From positions 1 through 64,000 of IMG/VR virus record IMGVR_UViG_3300027736_000041: a stretch of 64,000 nt of DNA. The stretch is one strand, 5' to 3'. Made by a program: the position numbers and the translations under genes. Under the pieces are notes generated by a model. That model worked only from the letters and a program-made list of their open reading frames with translations. It did not search any database and was not told where the DNA came from. Source of the stretch: a virus. Of this stretch, positions 12,769-22,547 are shown in pieces (position 1 is the stretch's first letter; each line of letters begins with the position of its first letter).

Positions 12769-14493
12769 ATGGCTGTCGCAAACAACGAAATGGCGGATGC
12801 CCGTCAGCGCCTGAGCAAGACGCTAGAGGACAACAGCATTTCCGACGCACTGTCCGTACTGGACAAGGCTGTTGGAGGGCTGATCGATCTGGCGAAAGGC
12901 AAGATGGCAACTGAGGGTTTGAATGGCGATCAACTGAACAGCCCGTATGGGTCTGGGCCGGGTGGCGGTGCCTCCAGTCCCTTTGGTTCTATTGATGCAA
13001 GTATGGTCTTGAAGGCCGCTGAGGATATTCTGAGTAACGAGAACACAAAGAATAATCCCAAGATGAAGCGGAACAAGATCGAGGGCGGTCCCGGCAAGGG
13101 TCGTCAGCCCGATTTCAAAGGTTATGACGCCGGAAACACCAGCAAGTTCTTCAAGGCTGGTCAGATGGACGACGACATGGACATGAGCAAGGCTGAAGAT
13201 GAGGAAGAGGAAGCGGATGATTACAACGATCCTAATGATCCTCGTAATCGTGACTTGGCTCGTGGGTTTGATGAGCAAGGAGAAGGCGACATGGGTATGG
13301 ACAAGAATTGGTCTTGGCAGAAGGCCGAAGAAAGCGAAGATGACGAAGACGGTCAGGATGACGATGCCGTAGCCCCTCAGCGTCGTTCGAAGCGTTCGAA
13401 GCGCTCGGCAGATGACGATGATCGTCCATATGACCAAGAGAACACGTTGTATGGTGAAGCAAAGTCATGGCGCAAGGCTGCGGACGATGACGATGCTGAC
13501 GATGACGATGACGATGCTGACGATGACGATGCTCCCCCTGTTCGCAGGTCCAAGGCATCGAAGCGTTCTTCTGCGCGGTCTTCTGCACGTTCTGAGGATG
13601 CCGAAGAGAATGAAGATGGGCCATCGGGAAATCTTCCCCCATGGTTGCAGCGCAAGGGTTTCGGCGATCAGGACAATGCGGGTGGTCCTCCGTGGCAGCA
13701 GAGCGCACAAGACGATGATCAAGGCGACGACGATGATGCTCCCCCTGCTCGCAGGTCCAAGTCGTCGAAGCGTTCTTCTGCGCGGTCTTCTGCACGTTCT
13801 GAGGATGCCGAAGAAGATGCCATGAAGAGTGATGGCGCGTATGGTGATGAGGGATACATGGCTCGTTCGTTCCGTCGTGGCGATATTCACAAGTCGCTGG
13901 TCTCGGGACGCAATGGCGAGCGTGTTGCCGAAGTTGTCGAGGCGTCTCGCGAACTTGCGACGATGGTCAATGTTTTCGGATCGTATCTGGAGCAGTTGTC
14001 CAAGCAGGTCGATCAGGTTCGACGTGATCAATACAACACAGCCACGGTGCTTGCTGATGCAGTGAACACTGTTGTGAAGTCGCAGGCTGCGCTGGCACTG
14101 GGCCTTGAGCGCATGGCCAAGTCTGCAACAGTTCTGGCCGAGCAAGGCGTTGATCCCATGTCGAAGAGCATGGGTGACAGTCGTCCTAATCCGGGGGTTG
14201 TGATGAACGGTCGTGTGCTTACCGAAGGGGCTGCACTGCGTCGTTCGAATGCAATGGTAGACGAGACCGGACATGCTTTGGTGACAAGTGGCACGGTTGA
14301 GTCGAAGTTGACTAAGTCCCTGATGGGATCGATCATTCAGCAATCGGTCATTGACGGAGAGTTCTCCGCCAAGGAAGCGTTACGCTGGCTGACCGAAACA
14401 GATAGTCCCGCCAGTGGGCCGGTCGCGGTATTCCGGCAACTTCCCTCGAAGTTACAGGAACGTATTTCCCGTAAGGTCGAGGAAGAAAACTAA
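12769..14493 (+). CDS. Scaffold-like protein with acidic and Arg-Ser-rich repeats
   Basis: The product is 574 residues, and GGAGGAG precedes the start. It is highly charged: acidic runs (DDDDADDDDDDADDDDAPP) alternate with RRSKASKRSSARSSARSEDA blocks (two near-identical copies, about residues 255-280 and 324-349, and a weaker earlier one). The C-terminal third (from about residue 355) is helical (VEASRELATMVNVFGSYLEQ). Its place between protease and major capsid fits a scaffold that the protease removes. It was identified from position and charge, not homology. Confidence 0.6.
   Translation: MAVANNEMADARQRLSKTLEDNSISDALSVLDKAVGGLIDLAKGKMATEGLNGDQLNSPYGSGPGGGASSPFGSIDASMVLKAAEDILSNENTKNNPKMKRNKIEGGPGKGRQPDFKGYDAGNTSKFFKAGQMDDDMDMSKAEDEEEEADDYNDPNDPRNRDLARGFDEQGEGDMGMDKNWSWQKAEESEDDEDGQDDDAVAPQRRSKRSKRSADDDDRPYDQENTLYGEAKSWRKAADDDDADDDDDDADDDDAPPVRRSKASKRSSARSSARSEDAEENEDGPSGNLPPWLQRKGFGDQDNAGGPPWQQSAQDDDQGDDDDAPPARRSKSSKRSSARSSARSEDAEEDAMKSDGAYGDEGYMARSFRRGDIHKSLVSGRNGERVAEVVEASRELATMVNVFGSYLEQLSKQVDQVRRDQYNTATVLADAVNTVVKSQAALALGLERMAKSATVLAEQGVDPMSKSMGDSRPNPGVVMNGRVLTEGAALRRSNAMVDETGHALVTSGTVESKLTKSLMGSIIQQSVIDGEFSAKEALRWLTETDSPASGPVAVFRQLPSKLQERISRKVEEEN
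13531..13814 (+). repeat. Two 77-bp direct repeats in the scaffold-like gene
   Basis: 13531-13607 and 13738-13814 match with few changes (GTTCGCAGGTCCAAGGCATCG versus GCTCGCAGGTCCAAGTCGTCG). They encode the APP-RRSK-SKRSS-ARSSARSEDAEE blocks. The DNA-level similarity points to recent duplication. Confidence 0.8.
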
Positions 14494-14521
14494 GTAAAGC
14501 ACTAGTAGGAGGAGAAAGAAA

Positions 14522-16123
14522 ATGGCTCTGTTAACAGATTTTCCCACAGGATACAAGAAGCCGGAAGCGCTCAATAAGTCGTTCGACATGATTGTGCGGG
14601 ACTGGTCACGTCAGCAGTTTGGCGGAGACTCGGTTGTCGAGGAAATTCGCAAGGCTCTGAACACTGGTGTTTACAACCAGATCGCAGGCGTATCGGCAGC
14701 ACCGGGTGAGGCTACAGCGCTTCGTCTGGAAAACCTTGACAACACGATGACCTCGGTTCTTGCAACCGCGGAGCATCTCAAGATTTTCCGCTTTCTTCAC
14801 AAGGAGCCGTCGAAGCAGCCATTCTATCAGTGGAACCGTCGTGAGTCTTATGGTTCCACCCGTGGGTTCTTCGGATTTGCCGAAGGTGGACTCCCGCAGG
14901 GTGGCAAGGGCCAGTGGAGCCGTCAAGGGGCGTATGTCAAGTTTCTCGGAACGAAGGGTGGGGTTACTCATCCGGTTGTCCTGACGAATATCCTTGGCGG
15001 AATGTCGATGGACCCGGTCGCTGAGGATCAGCTTGGTCGTACCATGGACTTCATGCAGCGTATTGAAAGAGCCGTTCTGTACGGTGATGATGATATCCTT
15101 GATAATGGTGGTACCGATACGAACTATGACGGACTGTTGAAGTCCCTCACCCGGCAGCGGGCCAAGAATGTCATTGACCTTGCTGGCAAACCCCTCAACC
15201 TCGATACGATTGCTGGCGCTGCGACCAAATTGGTCACCGAAGGCAAGTTGCTTTCGTTTCAAGACCTGACACTGTTCATGTCGCCGCAGAATATCGAAGA
15301 CCTTGGCAAGTTGCGATACAACACCTACATTGGTTCTGGATCGATCACTGGGCCGGGTACCACGGTTGATCGTGCCGACCTGACCACAAGTGCCCGTAAC
15401 AACCTCATTGCTGGTTTGTCGGTGGTTGGTCAGTCCACATCGTTTGGTGTCATTCCTTTCGAGTGGTCGATTTTCACAGAGCCGGTCGAGAGTGGCCTGC
15501 CTCTGAACCTCACGTCCAATCAGGCTGATACTGGCGCTCCAGCCGCTCCTTCAGCGACCTTTGGCGGATTAACAGCCATTCGTGCCTCGACCAATACGTC
15601 GGCTACGTCGAACTTCGCGGGTGGAGCGAAGAACTATTGGTACATGATTTCTTCAGTCAATGACGTTGGAGAGTCCCTTGGTACGGTGATGACTGGAGTG
15701 AAGTCCATCAACACCAATCAGGAAGCGTATCTGCAGTTCAGTCGCGTTACGGGATCGGGCCTCACTCAGGCTCGTGCCTATCGTATCTATCGCGTACAGA
15801 AGACTGCTGAGCCGACAGCGACTGATCCCGGATGGCGGTTCGTTGGCTATGTCGCCGACCCTAACAGCGGCAGCGGTGTTGATTTTATCGACCGCAATGG
15901 CACAAGCGAACTCTACAACAACTTCATGCCGGACACCAATGTTGCGCCATTGATTTGTCGCAATCCGGCCGATCTTGTTGTGGCACAGATGTCGCCACTG
16001 CTCAAGATGCCGCTCGCTCCTGTTAGCACGACGTTTGAGTATCTGCTTCTCCTGTATCACACCCTTGTTCTCAAGGCACCGGAGCGCCAGATTATCTTCA
16101 AGAACGTTGGTGCTTTAACATAA
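14522..16123 (+). CDS. Major capsid protein
   Basis: The product is 533 residues, with AGGAGGAG upstream and codon use richer in G/C at third positions than the baseplate genes. Motifs such as QTYDALLKS-type NYDGLLKSL, the ALNTGVYNQIAGVSAAP N-terminal region and ERAVLYGDDD are consistent with an HK97-fold shell protein. Residues about 339-468 (from PAAPSATFGG to FIDRNGTSEL) look like an FN3/Ig-like insertion with a typical GAKNYWYMISSVNDVGES strand pair. Its position after protease and scaffold supports the call; the exact family is not recognised. Confidence 0.8.
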   Translation: MALLTDFPTGYKKPEALNKSFDMIVRDWSRQQFGGDSVVEEIRKALNTGVYNQIAGVSAAPGEATALRLENLDNTMTSVLATAEHLKIFRFLHKEPSKQPFYQWNRRESYGSTRGFFGFAEGGLPQGGKGQWSRQGAYVKFLGTKGGVTHPVVLTNILGGMSMDPVAEDQLGRTMDFMQRIERAVLYGDDDILDNGGTDTNYDGLLKSLTRQRAKNVIDLAGKPLNLDTIAGAATKLVTEGKLLSFQDLTLFMSPQNIEDLGKLRYNTYIGSGSITGPGTTVDRADLTTSARNNLIAGLSVVGQSTSFGVIPFEWSIFTEPVESGLPLNLTSNQADTGAPAAPSATFGGLTAIRASTNTSATSNFAGGAKNYWYMISSVNDVGESLGTVMTGVKSINTNQEAYLQFSRVTGSGLTQARAYRIYRVQKTAEPTATDPGWRFVGYVADPNSGSGVDFIDRNGTSELYNNFMPDTNVAPLICRNPADLVVAQMSPLLKMPLAPVSTTFEYLLLLYHTLVLKAPERQIIFKNVGALT

Positions 16124-16150
16124 ACAATACGGTATAATTCATACCGGGCG

Positions 16151-16192
16151 AGACGCCGATGCCCCTCAGGAACGAGGCGCGTCGGCGTTTTT
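16151..16192 (+). terminator. Terminator after the capsid gene
   Basis: ACGCCGATGC (16153-16162) pairs with GCGTCGGCGT (16179-16188), with one G-T, followed by TTTTT-GTTT. It closes the protease-scaffold-capsid unit. A TATAAT box (16133-16138) lies just before it without a clear -35. Confidence 0.8.
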
Positions 16193-16216
16193 GTTTAGAA
16201 AATCAAGGAGAATCAC

Positions 16217-16666
16217 ATGGGCAGAGGAAACGCAGTGGAGCGTGCAGCAAAAGCAAAGGAACGTCTTCAGGCTGTAGGAGAGGCTCAGGCAGAGATTGGC
16301 CGACAGGCTTTGGAGGCCATTGAAAAGGGCACTGATCCTGAATTGGCAGTTGCCTTGGCTACAGCAGCAGCCAAGGAATTTCCGGCCAACGAAGAAACAA
16401 CAGTTGTTCTTGAGGAGCAGAAACTAACGGCAAGGGCCACACAAATCAATGCGGAACACAAGGCAAAACAAGATGCAGAGCAACAGGTATCAATCCGTCT
16501 GATTGAGCGTGAGGATGTGAAGGCTCACTCGCTCATGGGATGCACGCTAGACGGAAAGCCCTTCAATATTCAGATTAACGCACATGGTGTGGCAATTGTT
16601 TCTCGTTCAATTGCAGAGTATTTGCTCAAGGAATCATCCGATGTGTTCGAGGAAGTTGAGCAATAA
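16217..16666 (+). CDS. Hypothetical protein downstream of the capsid gene, 149 aa
   Basis: AAGGAG lies upstream of the ATG. The N-terminal half is helical and Ala/Glu/Lys-rich (AVERAAKAKERLQAVGEAQA), like a coiled coil. The C-terminal half has a small beta domain (LDGKPFNIQINAHGVAIVSR). The product may be a decoration, minor capsid or head-assembly protein by position. No family is recognised. Confidence 0.6.
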   Translation: MGRGNAVERAAKAKERLQAVGEAQAEIGRQALEAIEKGTDPELAVALATAAAKEFPANEETTVVLEEQKLTARATQINAEHKAKQDAEQQVSIRLIEREDVKAHSLMGCTLDGKPFNIQINAHGVAIVSRSIAEYLLKESSDVFEEVEQ

Positions 16667-16690
16667 GGCATCATTAAAGTTCTGAAATGA

Positions 16691-16711
16691 TTATCCTTAT
16701 ATACAGGATAA
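16691..16711 (+). promoter_or_regulatory. Hairpin that buries the ribosome site of the next gene
   Basis: TTATCCT (16691-16697) pairs perfectly with AGGATAA (16705-16711). The right arm contains AGGA, the only ribosome site for ATG 16715. The 7-bp stem could reduce translation until unfolded. Confidence 0.35.
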
Positions 16712-16714
16712 AAA

Positions 16715-17854
16715 ATGTCAGTACCAGAATATGTTTTCTTGCATCGAATACAGGAATTTTATGACCAGTTGCGTGCTGGCAGAAACCTATGGAAAATAGA
16801 CGAGACGCTTGGATTCATTGACGAACGCGGTCGCCAGATGATCAAGAAATGGATTCAAGACGAACGATTTGCATGGACATTCGGACGCGGGTATGCACTT
16901 CTCATGCAGCCCGCGCCTGTAATCAGTTTGGTGGTTGACAGCGACTCTGATCGTCCAAATGGAAACATGATTGGCAACTACGCCCGTGATGGCATTGAGT
17001 TCGATGCAATTGGTAATGCCAATTATTACTGGGAACAAAATGCCAAATTGAAAATGGGTTCATTTCTTTTCGTGTTTACGGCACCAAATTCCGATATGCT
17101 CACGGCCATGTATTGTCTTACCGAACGAGCATTATATGAGGGAGAAACTCCTCCTGCAGGGGAGGAGGATATCATCACGTTCTCGGATTACGGAATCCAT
17201 GAGTTATCGTACAGGGGATCAGATGTTCGTCCTGATCAGAATTATGTTCCAACGGCAACATGGGCAAGGACTCTCAATGTATCGTGTTCCTACATGCAGA
17301 CGTGGACAGGCAAGATATGGGGCAAATCAGGATTCGCCTTGAGTATTGATATAGGTGACGTGTATTCCCCCGGTGATAATGATTTCATACAGAAAAATCC
17401 CGAGTATGTAAATGGTATCCCGGTGTTGCCGGTGAATGCTCCGGGGAGCAATCCTGCATTTGTTCCTGCACCCGGCATATCCTTGTCTTCCATATCAAAT
17501 AGCACTACTCCAGTATATTTAACTACTACTGGAGAAAATCCATCAATTGACAACTTATTGAGAGTTGCTGAAAATACAGCATTAAGTTTTGATGCCATCA
17601 TTGGTGCAAACATAGCTGGTCAGGCATCCGCACTATGGAAATTTTCGGGAATTATTCGAAGAGCAATTGAGGCATCATCTACTACCGTTGTTGGATTGAC
17701 TGCTCCGACGATTATCGCTGATCCTATTTTTGCGACAACATACATTGATGTGTATGCAGATACATCATTGGGCGCATTGATGATTTCGGTAACCGGAATA
17801 GCAAACACCGCCGTGTATTGGAGCGCATCAATCGTTGTGAAAGAACTCATCTAA
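16715..17854 (+). CDS. Putative neck/head-tail connector protein with a C-terminal appendage domain
   Basis: The product is 379 residues. The N-terminal 160 residues (YVFLHRIQEFYDQLRAG, then PAPVISLVVDSDSDRPN and MGSFLFVFTAPN) resemble head-tail joining (tail terminator/neck) proteins, which seal the connector. The C-terminal 120 residues (AENTALSFDAIIGANIAG, then GALMISVTGIANTAVYW) are similar in layout to the next protein and to the end of 18410-20773. The stop overlaps the next start as TAATG. Assignment of the N-terminal half is tentative. Confidence 0.45.
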   Translation: MSVPEYVFLHRIQEFYDQLRAGRNLWKIDETLGFIDERGRQMIKKWIQDERFAWTFGRGYALLMQPAPVISLVVDSDSDRPNGNMIGNYARDGIEFDAIGNANYYWEQNAKLKMGSFLFVFTAPNSDMLTAMYCLTERALYEGETPPAGEEDIITFSDYGIHELSYRGSDVRPDQNYVPTATWARTLNVSCSYMQTWTGKIWGKSGFALSIDIGDVYSPGDNDFIQKNPEYVNGIPVLPVNAPGSNPAFVPAPGISLSSISNSTTPVYLTTTGENPSIDNLLRVAENTALSFDAIIGANIAGQASALWKFSGIIRRAIEASSTTVVGLTAPTIIADPIFATTYIDVYADTSLGALMISVTGIANTAVYWSASIVVKELI

Positions 17855-18306
17855 TGGTTCGTTTGTATGGCATTACAAATGTTTCAACTTCAGGATCGGG
17901 CGGTGCAAACAATCAAGGCATTGTTCTGAAAGGAAGCACTACGTCTAACGGAACAACTTATTTAACAACGAATAGTGTGGGAATTGAAAATGAAGGCAAT
18001 ATGCTTATTGTTGCACAAAATACTTCAGTTCTAATGGACATATCAGTAGTTGCACGAACAGATACAACGCCAAGCTATGCGGCAGGATGGCTTCTGAGTG
18101 GAATGGCAAAACGAGGAGCAAACGCCAATACCGTATCGTTAATGGGTTTCAGCGTTGCTACTTGCACGGCAGATTCGCAATTGACAGCATTGCAAATTTT
18201 TGTCACTGAAAATTTGACGACTGGCGGAATAAGCATACAGTGCAAAGGAATTAGTCAGTATACTAGAGTAAACTGGATCGCAACGATTGGGTTGACGCAA
18301 GTGTAA
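17854..18306 (+). CDS. Virion appendage protein sharing a domain with its neighbours
   Basis: The start is ATG 17854, overlapping the upstream stop. The 150-residue product is beta-rich and Thr/Ser/Gly-rich (NVSTSGSGGANNQGIVLKGS). Its C-terminal domain (SVLMDISVVARTDTTPSYA, then GISIQCKGISQYTRVNW) parallels the C-terminal domain of the upstream protein. It is probably an exposed structural protein. Confidence 0.55.
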   Translation: MVRLYGITNVSTSGSGGANNQGIVLKGSTTSNGTTYLTTNSVGIENEGNMLIVAQNTSVLMDISVVARTDTTPSYAAGWLLSGMAKRGANANTVSLMGFSVATCTADSQLTALQIFVTENLTTGGISIQCKGISQYTRVNWIATIGLTQV

Positions 18307-18409
18307 CATCATTGCTGTTTATGAAATTTCGGCCTTTAATCAAATTAGTGAAATAATAAATATCACGCAAAGGTAATAGAACCGATACAATAGAGAAAAG
18401 GACACAAAA

Positions 18410-20773
18410 ATGGTAGCATTTAGCGCAAACAATAAAACGACATTCAATGTGCCCATAGAGGGTACCGCTACAGGCGGATTGACCGTAAACCGCACCGACC
18501 TAGCGGTAACGAATAGTGCATCCTTGACGGTTGTCGGACCTACGACGACTGGGGCAACGTCTCTATTGTATGGCGCAAAGATTAGCGGTCCCGTTTCCGG
18601 ATCGGGCCTTCTCACCACAAGTTACGGACTGTACATCGGCAATCCTACCAATAGTGGCGGAACCACTACAAATGCATATGGACTGTATGTTGAAAAACCT
18701 ACCGCTGGGGCGACTCTTAATTATTCCATTTATTCGGCTGGTTCCATTTTTGCAACCGATTCTATTGTAGCGGGTTCCGCTTCTTTTGATCTTCTCAATA
18801 CCACTGCAACTACGGTTAATTTTGCCGGTGCATCGACAACCCTGAGCATTGGCGCTGCTGGTGGAACTTCAACATTCAATGGGACGCTTAATATCGCGTC
18901 AGGAAAGACCCTCACCATTGCGGGCACTGCAGTCTTGTCGGCAACGACACTCGGATCAGGCGTCACTGGATCGTCCCTGACAAGCGTAGGCACGATTGGC
19001 ACTGGTACATGGCAAGGCACGGCAATCGCGGTCGGTTACGGGGGTACGGGAACGAACAGTGGTTCCATTACCGGCACGGGCGCGTTGACATTCACGGCGG
19101 GAGGAGCAAACGAAAACGTCACCCTTGCTCCGACCGGAACAGGAACCGTTGATGTTTCTTCCAAGCGCATCACGAACGTCGCCACTCCAACTGCTTCTAC
19201 TGATGCTACCAACAAGGGCTACGTGGATGCTCTTGTGCAGGGCATCGACGTTCACCCGTCGGTAAGAGCTGCAACTACTGCAAATATTTCTCTGAGTGCC
19301 CCGCAAACAATTGACGGCGTTGCAGTTGTTGCGGGAAATCGCGTTCTCGTCAAGAATCAGTCCACTCTGTCGCAAAACGGTGTCTACATCGTCAATGCAA
19401 GTGCGTGGGTGCGTGCCACTGACTTTGATAGCACGGCAAATGTTTCCGCTAATGCGTTCTTCTTTGTTGAAGAAGGAACCCTCTATGGCGATTCTGGATG
19501 GACACTAACCAATGACGGCACACCAGTAATCGGAACAGATGCACTGAATTTCACACAATTCAGTGGTGCCGGAATGGTTACTGCAGGAAACGGTTTGACC
19601 AAGACTGGCAACTCGCTTGATGTAGTCGGCACGGCAGATCGCATCAGTGTTGCCGCGGACAGCATTGATATTGCTTCCACGTATGCCGGACAAAATACAA
19701 TCACTACCGTTGGAACAATTGCAACAGGAACATGGAGTGGTTCATTTGGTTCTGTTTCCGGTGCAAACCTCACTAGTTTGACCGCCGGAAATCTTTCCGG
19801 AACGATTCCTTCCGGAGTGCTTGGAAACTCGACAGTCTACATTGGCACGACGGGGGTTGCACTCAATCGTACTAGCGGCGCTCTGACCCTAGCCGGATTG
19901 ACACTGACCACACCCGATATTGGTGTTGCGACTGCAACATCAGTAAACAAACTCACCATCACCGCTCCGGCATCAGGCTCAACACTTACCATTGCTGACG
20001 GCAAGACCCTCACGGTAAGCAATACGCTCACCTTCACGGGTTCGGACTCTGCTTCCGTGGCCTTTGGCAGTGGCGGAACGGTTGTCTACAGCGGAGGAAG
20101 CATCGGTGCGGCCAGTGCCACTTCCCTGAGTTCTTCGGGCCTTGTCACCGCAAGTGGTTTTGTCACTACAACCGGATCGCTAGGTATCAATTTCAAGGAT
20201 GGAACCGGTACAGCCGGTACTGCATCTGGTGATACCCGCCTCTACACCACGTCAGGCGATCTTTATCTTTTTGCTAATGCTGGATCGGCAAAGAAGATCC
20301 TCAATGTATCGAATATTGGTTCCTCTGCCCTTGCGTTTGGACAATCATCATTGAATAATAATACTGCAAATGGCGTAACAGTCAATGCAGGAATTTACAC
20401 AATGAGAATGTCCACCGGTTCGACTACTGCGACAAAAATGACAGTCAGTGGAGCAGCGTTTGTTGATAACGCTACCGATCAGATCATCATTCCCGTCAGC
20501 ACCACGTGGGCGGTAAGCGTCAAGGTTATTGCCTATAACGCTACCAACACTGCGTCCGCTTCGTGGGACATCATCACGACCTTTAGACGAGGATCAACCG
20601 GAAATGCAACGATGGTTTCTGATCCAATTGTGTCAGCATTCGGTGATGCGTCCCTTGATGCATCCATCATTGATATCACCACTGGAGCAAATAACATTCT
20701 TCTTACCGTGACTTGCGAAGCGGCCACAACAACATTGTGGGCTGCTTCGTTCACGACACTTGAAGTATCGTAA
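18410..20773 (+). CDS. Tail-fibre-like structural protein 1
   Basis: The product is 787 residues, low in complexity and rich in Gly, Thr and Ser, in the style of phage fibres: short repeats such as TLTIAGTAVLSATTLGSGV, GTGTWQGTAIAVGYGGTG and a KGYVDALVQG motif (about residue 268) of fibre hinge regions. The C-terminal part repeats the domain seen in the upstream proteins (DNATDQIIIPVSTTWAVSVK). It is probably a long exposed fibre that contacts the host. AAAAGGA lies upstream. Confidence 0.6.
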   Translation: MVAFSANNKTTFNVPIEGTATGGLTVNRTDLAVTNSASLTVVGPTTTGATSLLYGAKISGPVSGSGLLTTSYGLYIGNPTNSGGTTTNAYGLYVEKPTAGATLNYSIYSAGSIFATDSIVAGSASFDLLNTTATTVNFAGASTTLSIGAAGGTSTFNGTLNIASGKTLTIAGTAVLSATTLGSGVTGSSLTSVGTIGTGTWQGTAIAVGYGGTGTNSGSITGTGALTFTAGGANENVTLAPTGTGTVDVSSKRITNVATPTASTDATNKGYVDALVQGIDVHPSVRAATTANISLSAPQTIDGVAVVAGNRVLVKNQSTLSQNGVYIVNASAWVRATDFDSTANVSANAFFFVEEGTLYGDSGWTLTNDGTPVIGTDALNFTQFSGAGMVTAGNGLTKTGNSLDVVGTADRISVAADSIDIASTYAGQNTITTVGTIATGTWSGSFGSVSGANLTSLTAGNLSGTIPSGVLGNSTVYIGTTGVALNRTSGALTLAGLTLTTPDIGVATATSVNKLTITAPASGSTLTIADGKTLTVSNTLTFTGSDSASVAFGSGGTVVYSGGSIGAASATSLSSSGLVTASGFVTTTGSLGINFKDGTGTAGTASGDTRLYTTSGDLYLFANAGSAKKILNVSNIGSSALAFGQSSLNNNTANGVTVNAGIYTMRMSTGSTTATKMTVSGAAFVDNATDQIIIPVSTTWAVSVKVIAYNATNTASASWDIITTFRRGSTGNATMVSDPIVSAFGDASLDASIIDITTGANNILLTVTCEAATTTLWAASFTTLEVS

Positions 20774-20782
20774 GGATAAAAA

Positions 20783-22546
20783 ATGCCGGTAACAAGTTTT
20801 ACGGCTACCAATCGGTTCGATCTTATTGGTAGCCAAGTAGTCACCGGCGGTCTTGCCGTAGGAACCTCTTCGGAAGTCACCTACGGATTGACTGTTTATA
20901 CTAATCCCAAGGATAGTTTGTCCGCTGCTTCATTAACTGTTGCTGCATCAACAATCTATGTGGCAGCAATCAATGTTCCTGCATCAACATCGTCCATCAC
21001 TACGGCGCTACCCAGCCTGACCGTCTCGGCAATGCATGCCAACAGTTTCAAACCGACAAGCATCAGCGCGTTGGCTTCGGGAATGACGGTTACTCATGCG
21101 GCTACTCAGCATATCGGTGGTGTACCGACACGAACAGGCACACTGGCAAATCTTTCACTGACCAATGCCTATGGAGTGTTCGTAGACACGTCCGCAACCG
21201 ATTCCACGAATGCCTACGGTGTATATGTCAATGCGCCAACTGGCGCAACAAATAATTATGCATTGTATGTCGGTTCAGGAAGTTCTTCGCTTGGAAACAT
21301 CACGGGAGGTTCGTGGCTTGCGTCTGCAGTCGGTGTGAACTATGGAGGTACAGGACAGACCGCAACGCCAAGCAACGGCCAGTTGCTGATTGGTACGGGA
21401 TCAGGGTTCTCGCTAGCGACACTGACTGCGGGAACCAATGTCACCATCACGAATACCTCAGGAAGCATCACGATCAACGCATCCGGCACTGGCGGAGGTG
21501 GAAGTTCAGGCACCACCACCAATGCATTGACTATAGGAACAGGGCTGTCGGGAACAAGTTTCAATGGCTCTTCAGCAGTAACCATCGCCTTGGCAAGCAC
21601 TGCGGTCACTGCAGGTTCGTATACATCCGCAAATATCACCGTTGATGCTCAAGGAAGACTTACTGCTGCATCAAACGGAAGTGGTGGAGGGGGTGAAGGG
21701 GGTGGAGGAGCATCCCTTTCCGTCGCCAATACATGGACAGCAACGCAAACGCTTTCCAACAAGGCTGTCATCAGTGATTCAGCGTCTTCTCCTGCGCCAT
21801 TCTGGGGCAATGCTCTTACCAGTGGACTGGCACTGACAAGCGGTGATACCTCGACAAGTGTCTGGACGGTTGATCCTGAGTCGGGGATTGTGCTAGGTAT
21901 TTTTACTTCTTCCGCCGATTCCATTGGAATGCCAACAACAGACGGCATGGCAATTGCTGCGCCGTCCTATGACTACAGCCCCGTTGCAACGGTGGATAGC
22001 ACGTACAACGGAGCGTTTGAAGTTTCTTTGGGATTGCGACTGAAGGCATCTGCTGCATCAACCACGTTTGTCGAACTCCGCGCTCCCACTGGCTCGTCAT
22101 CCAGTGCGTCCTATGTATTGCCCAACAATCTTCCCGCCAAAGATGGATACATTCTCAATGCAACAACGCAGGGGCAGATGGCGTGGCAATACCAGAACGC
22201 GATTGAGCCGATCATCGCTGATGATATCTCTCCTTATTTCAATGGCTCTTCCGCCGTTTTTCCATTGACCAATAATCTTGTTAAAATTTCCAACATTATT
22301 GACTCAAAAGATGCTGAAGTTATTGTCAATGGAAGAAGACTCGTGCCGTATGTACAGGAATTACGGTATCCTTGGATTGTAGAATATGATGCATATCGAG
22401 GGTTTCGTGTGAGGGATGGAAAATTGATTCTTTTTAATGCGCCAAAATCTGGAGAGCAAGCAAGCGTGATGATCAAGACAATCAGTCAAAAAGTGGCGAC
22501 AAGAAAATATCCATTCTCTGCCTCGACGATTGCGCTGGGAGACTGA
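20783..22546 (+). CDS. Tail-fibre-like structural protein 2
   Basis: The product is 587 residues. It has a Gly/Thr-rich N-terminal part with repeats resembling its neighbour (NAYGVYVNAPTGATNNYALY and GVNYGGTGQTATPSNGQLLI), a poly-Gly hinge (GSGGGGEGGGGASLSV), and a compact C-terminal domain (VIVNGRRLVPYVQELRYPWI) of a kind found at the tips or joints of phage fibres. The ribosome site AAGGATAAAAA is the same 11 bases as that of 16715. It is probably part of the adsorption apparatus. Confidence 0.6.
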   Translation: MPVTSFTATNRFDLIGSQVVTGGLAVGTSSEVTYGLTVYTNPKDSLSAASLTVAASTIYVAAINVPASTSSITTALPSLTVSAMHANSFKPTSISALASGMTVTHAATQHIGGVPTRTGTLANLSLTNAYGVFVDTSATDSTNAYGVYVNAPTGATNNYALYVGSGSSSLGNITGGSWLASAVGVNYGGTGQTATPSNGQLLIGTGSGFSLATLTAGTNVTITNTSGSITINASGTGGGGSSGTTTNALTIGTGLSGTSFNGSSAVTIALASTAVTAGSYTSANITVDAQGRLTAASNGSGGGGEGGGGASLSVANTWTATQTLSNKAVISDSASSPAPFWGNALTSGLALTSGDTSTSVWTVDPESGIVLGIFTSSADSIGMPTTDGMAIAAPSYDYSPVATVDSTYNGAFEVSLGLRLKASAASTTFVELRAPTGSSSSASYVLPNNLPAKDGYILNATTQGQMAWQYQNAIEPIIADDISPYFNGSSAVFPLTNNLVKISNIIDSKDAEVIVNGRRLVPYVQELRYPWIVEYDAYRGFRVRDGKLILFNAPKSGEQASVMIKTISQKVATRKYPFSASTIALGD

Positions 22547-22547
22547 C

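Noticed and set aside
13232-14343. Reverse-strand frames opposite the scaffold gene (up to 292 codons)
   Set aside because: They arise from the biased GAT/GAC and CGT codons of the + strand gene and have no start signals.
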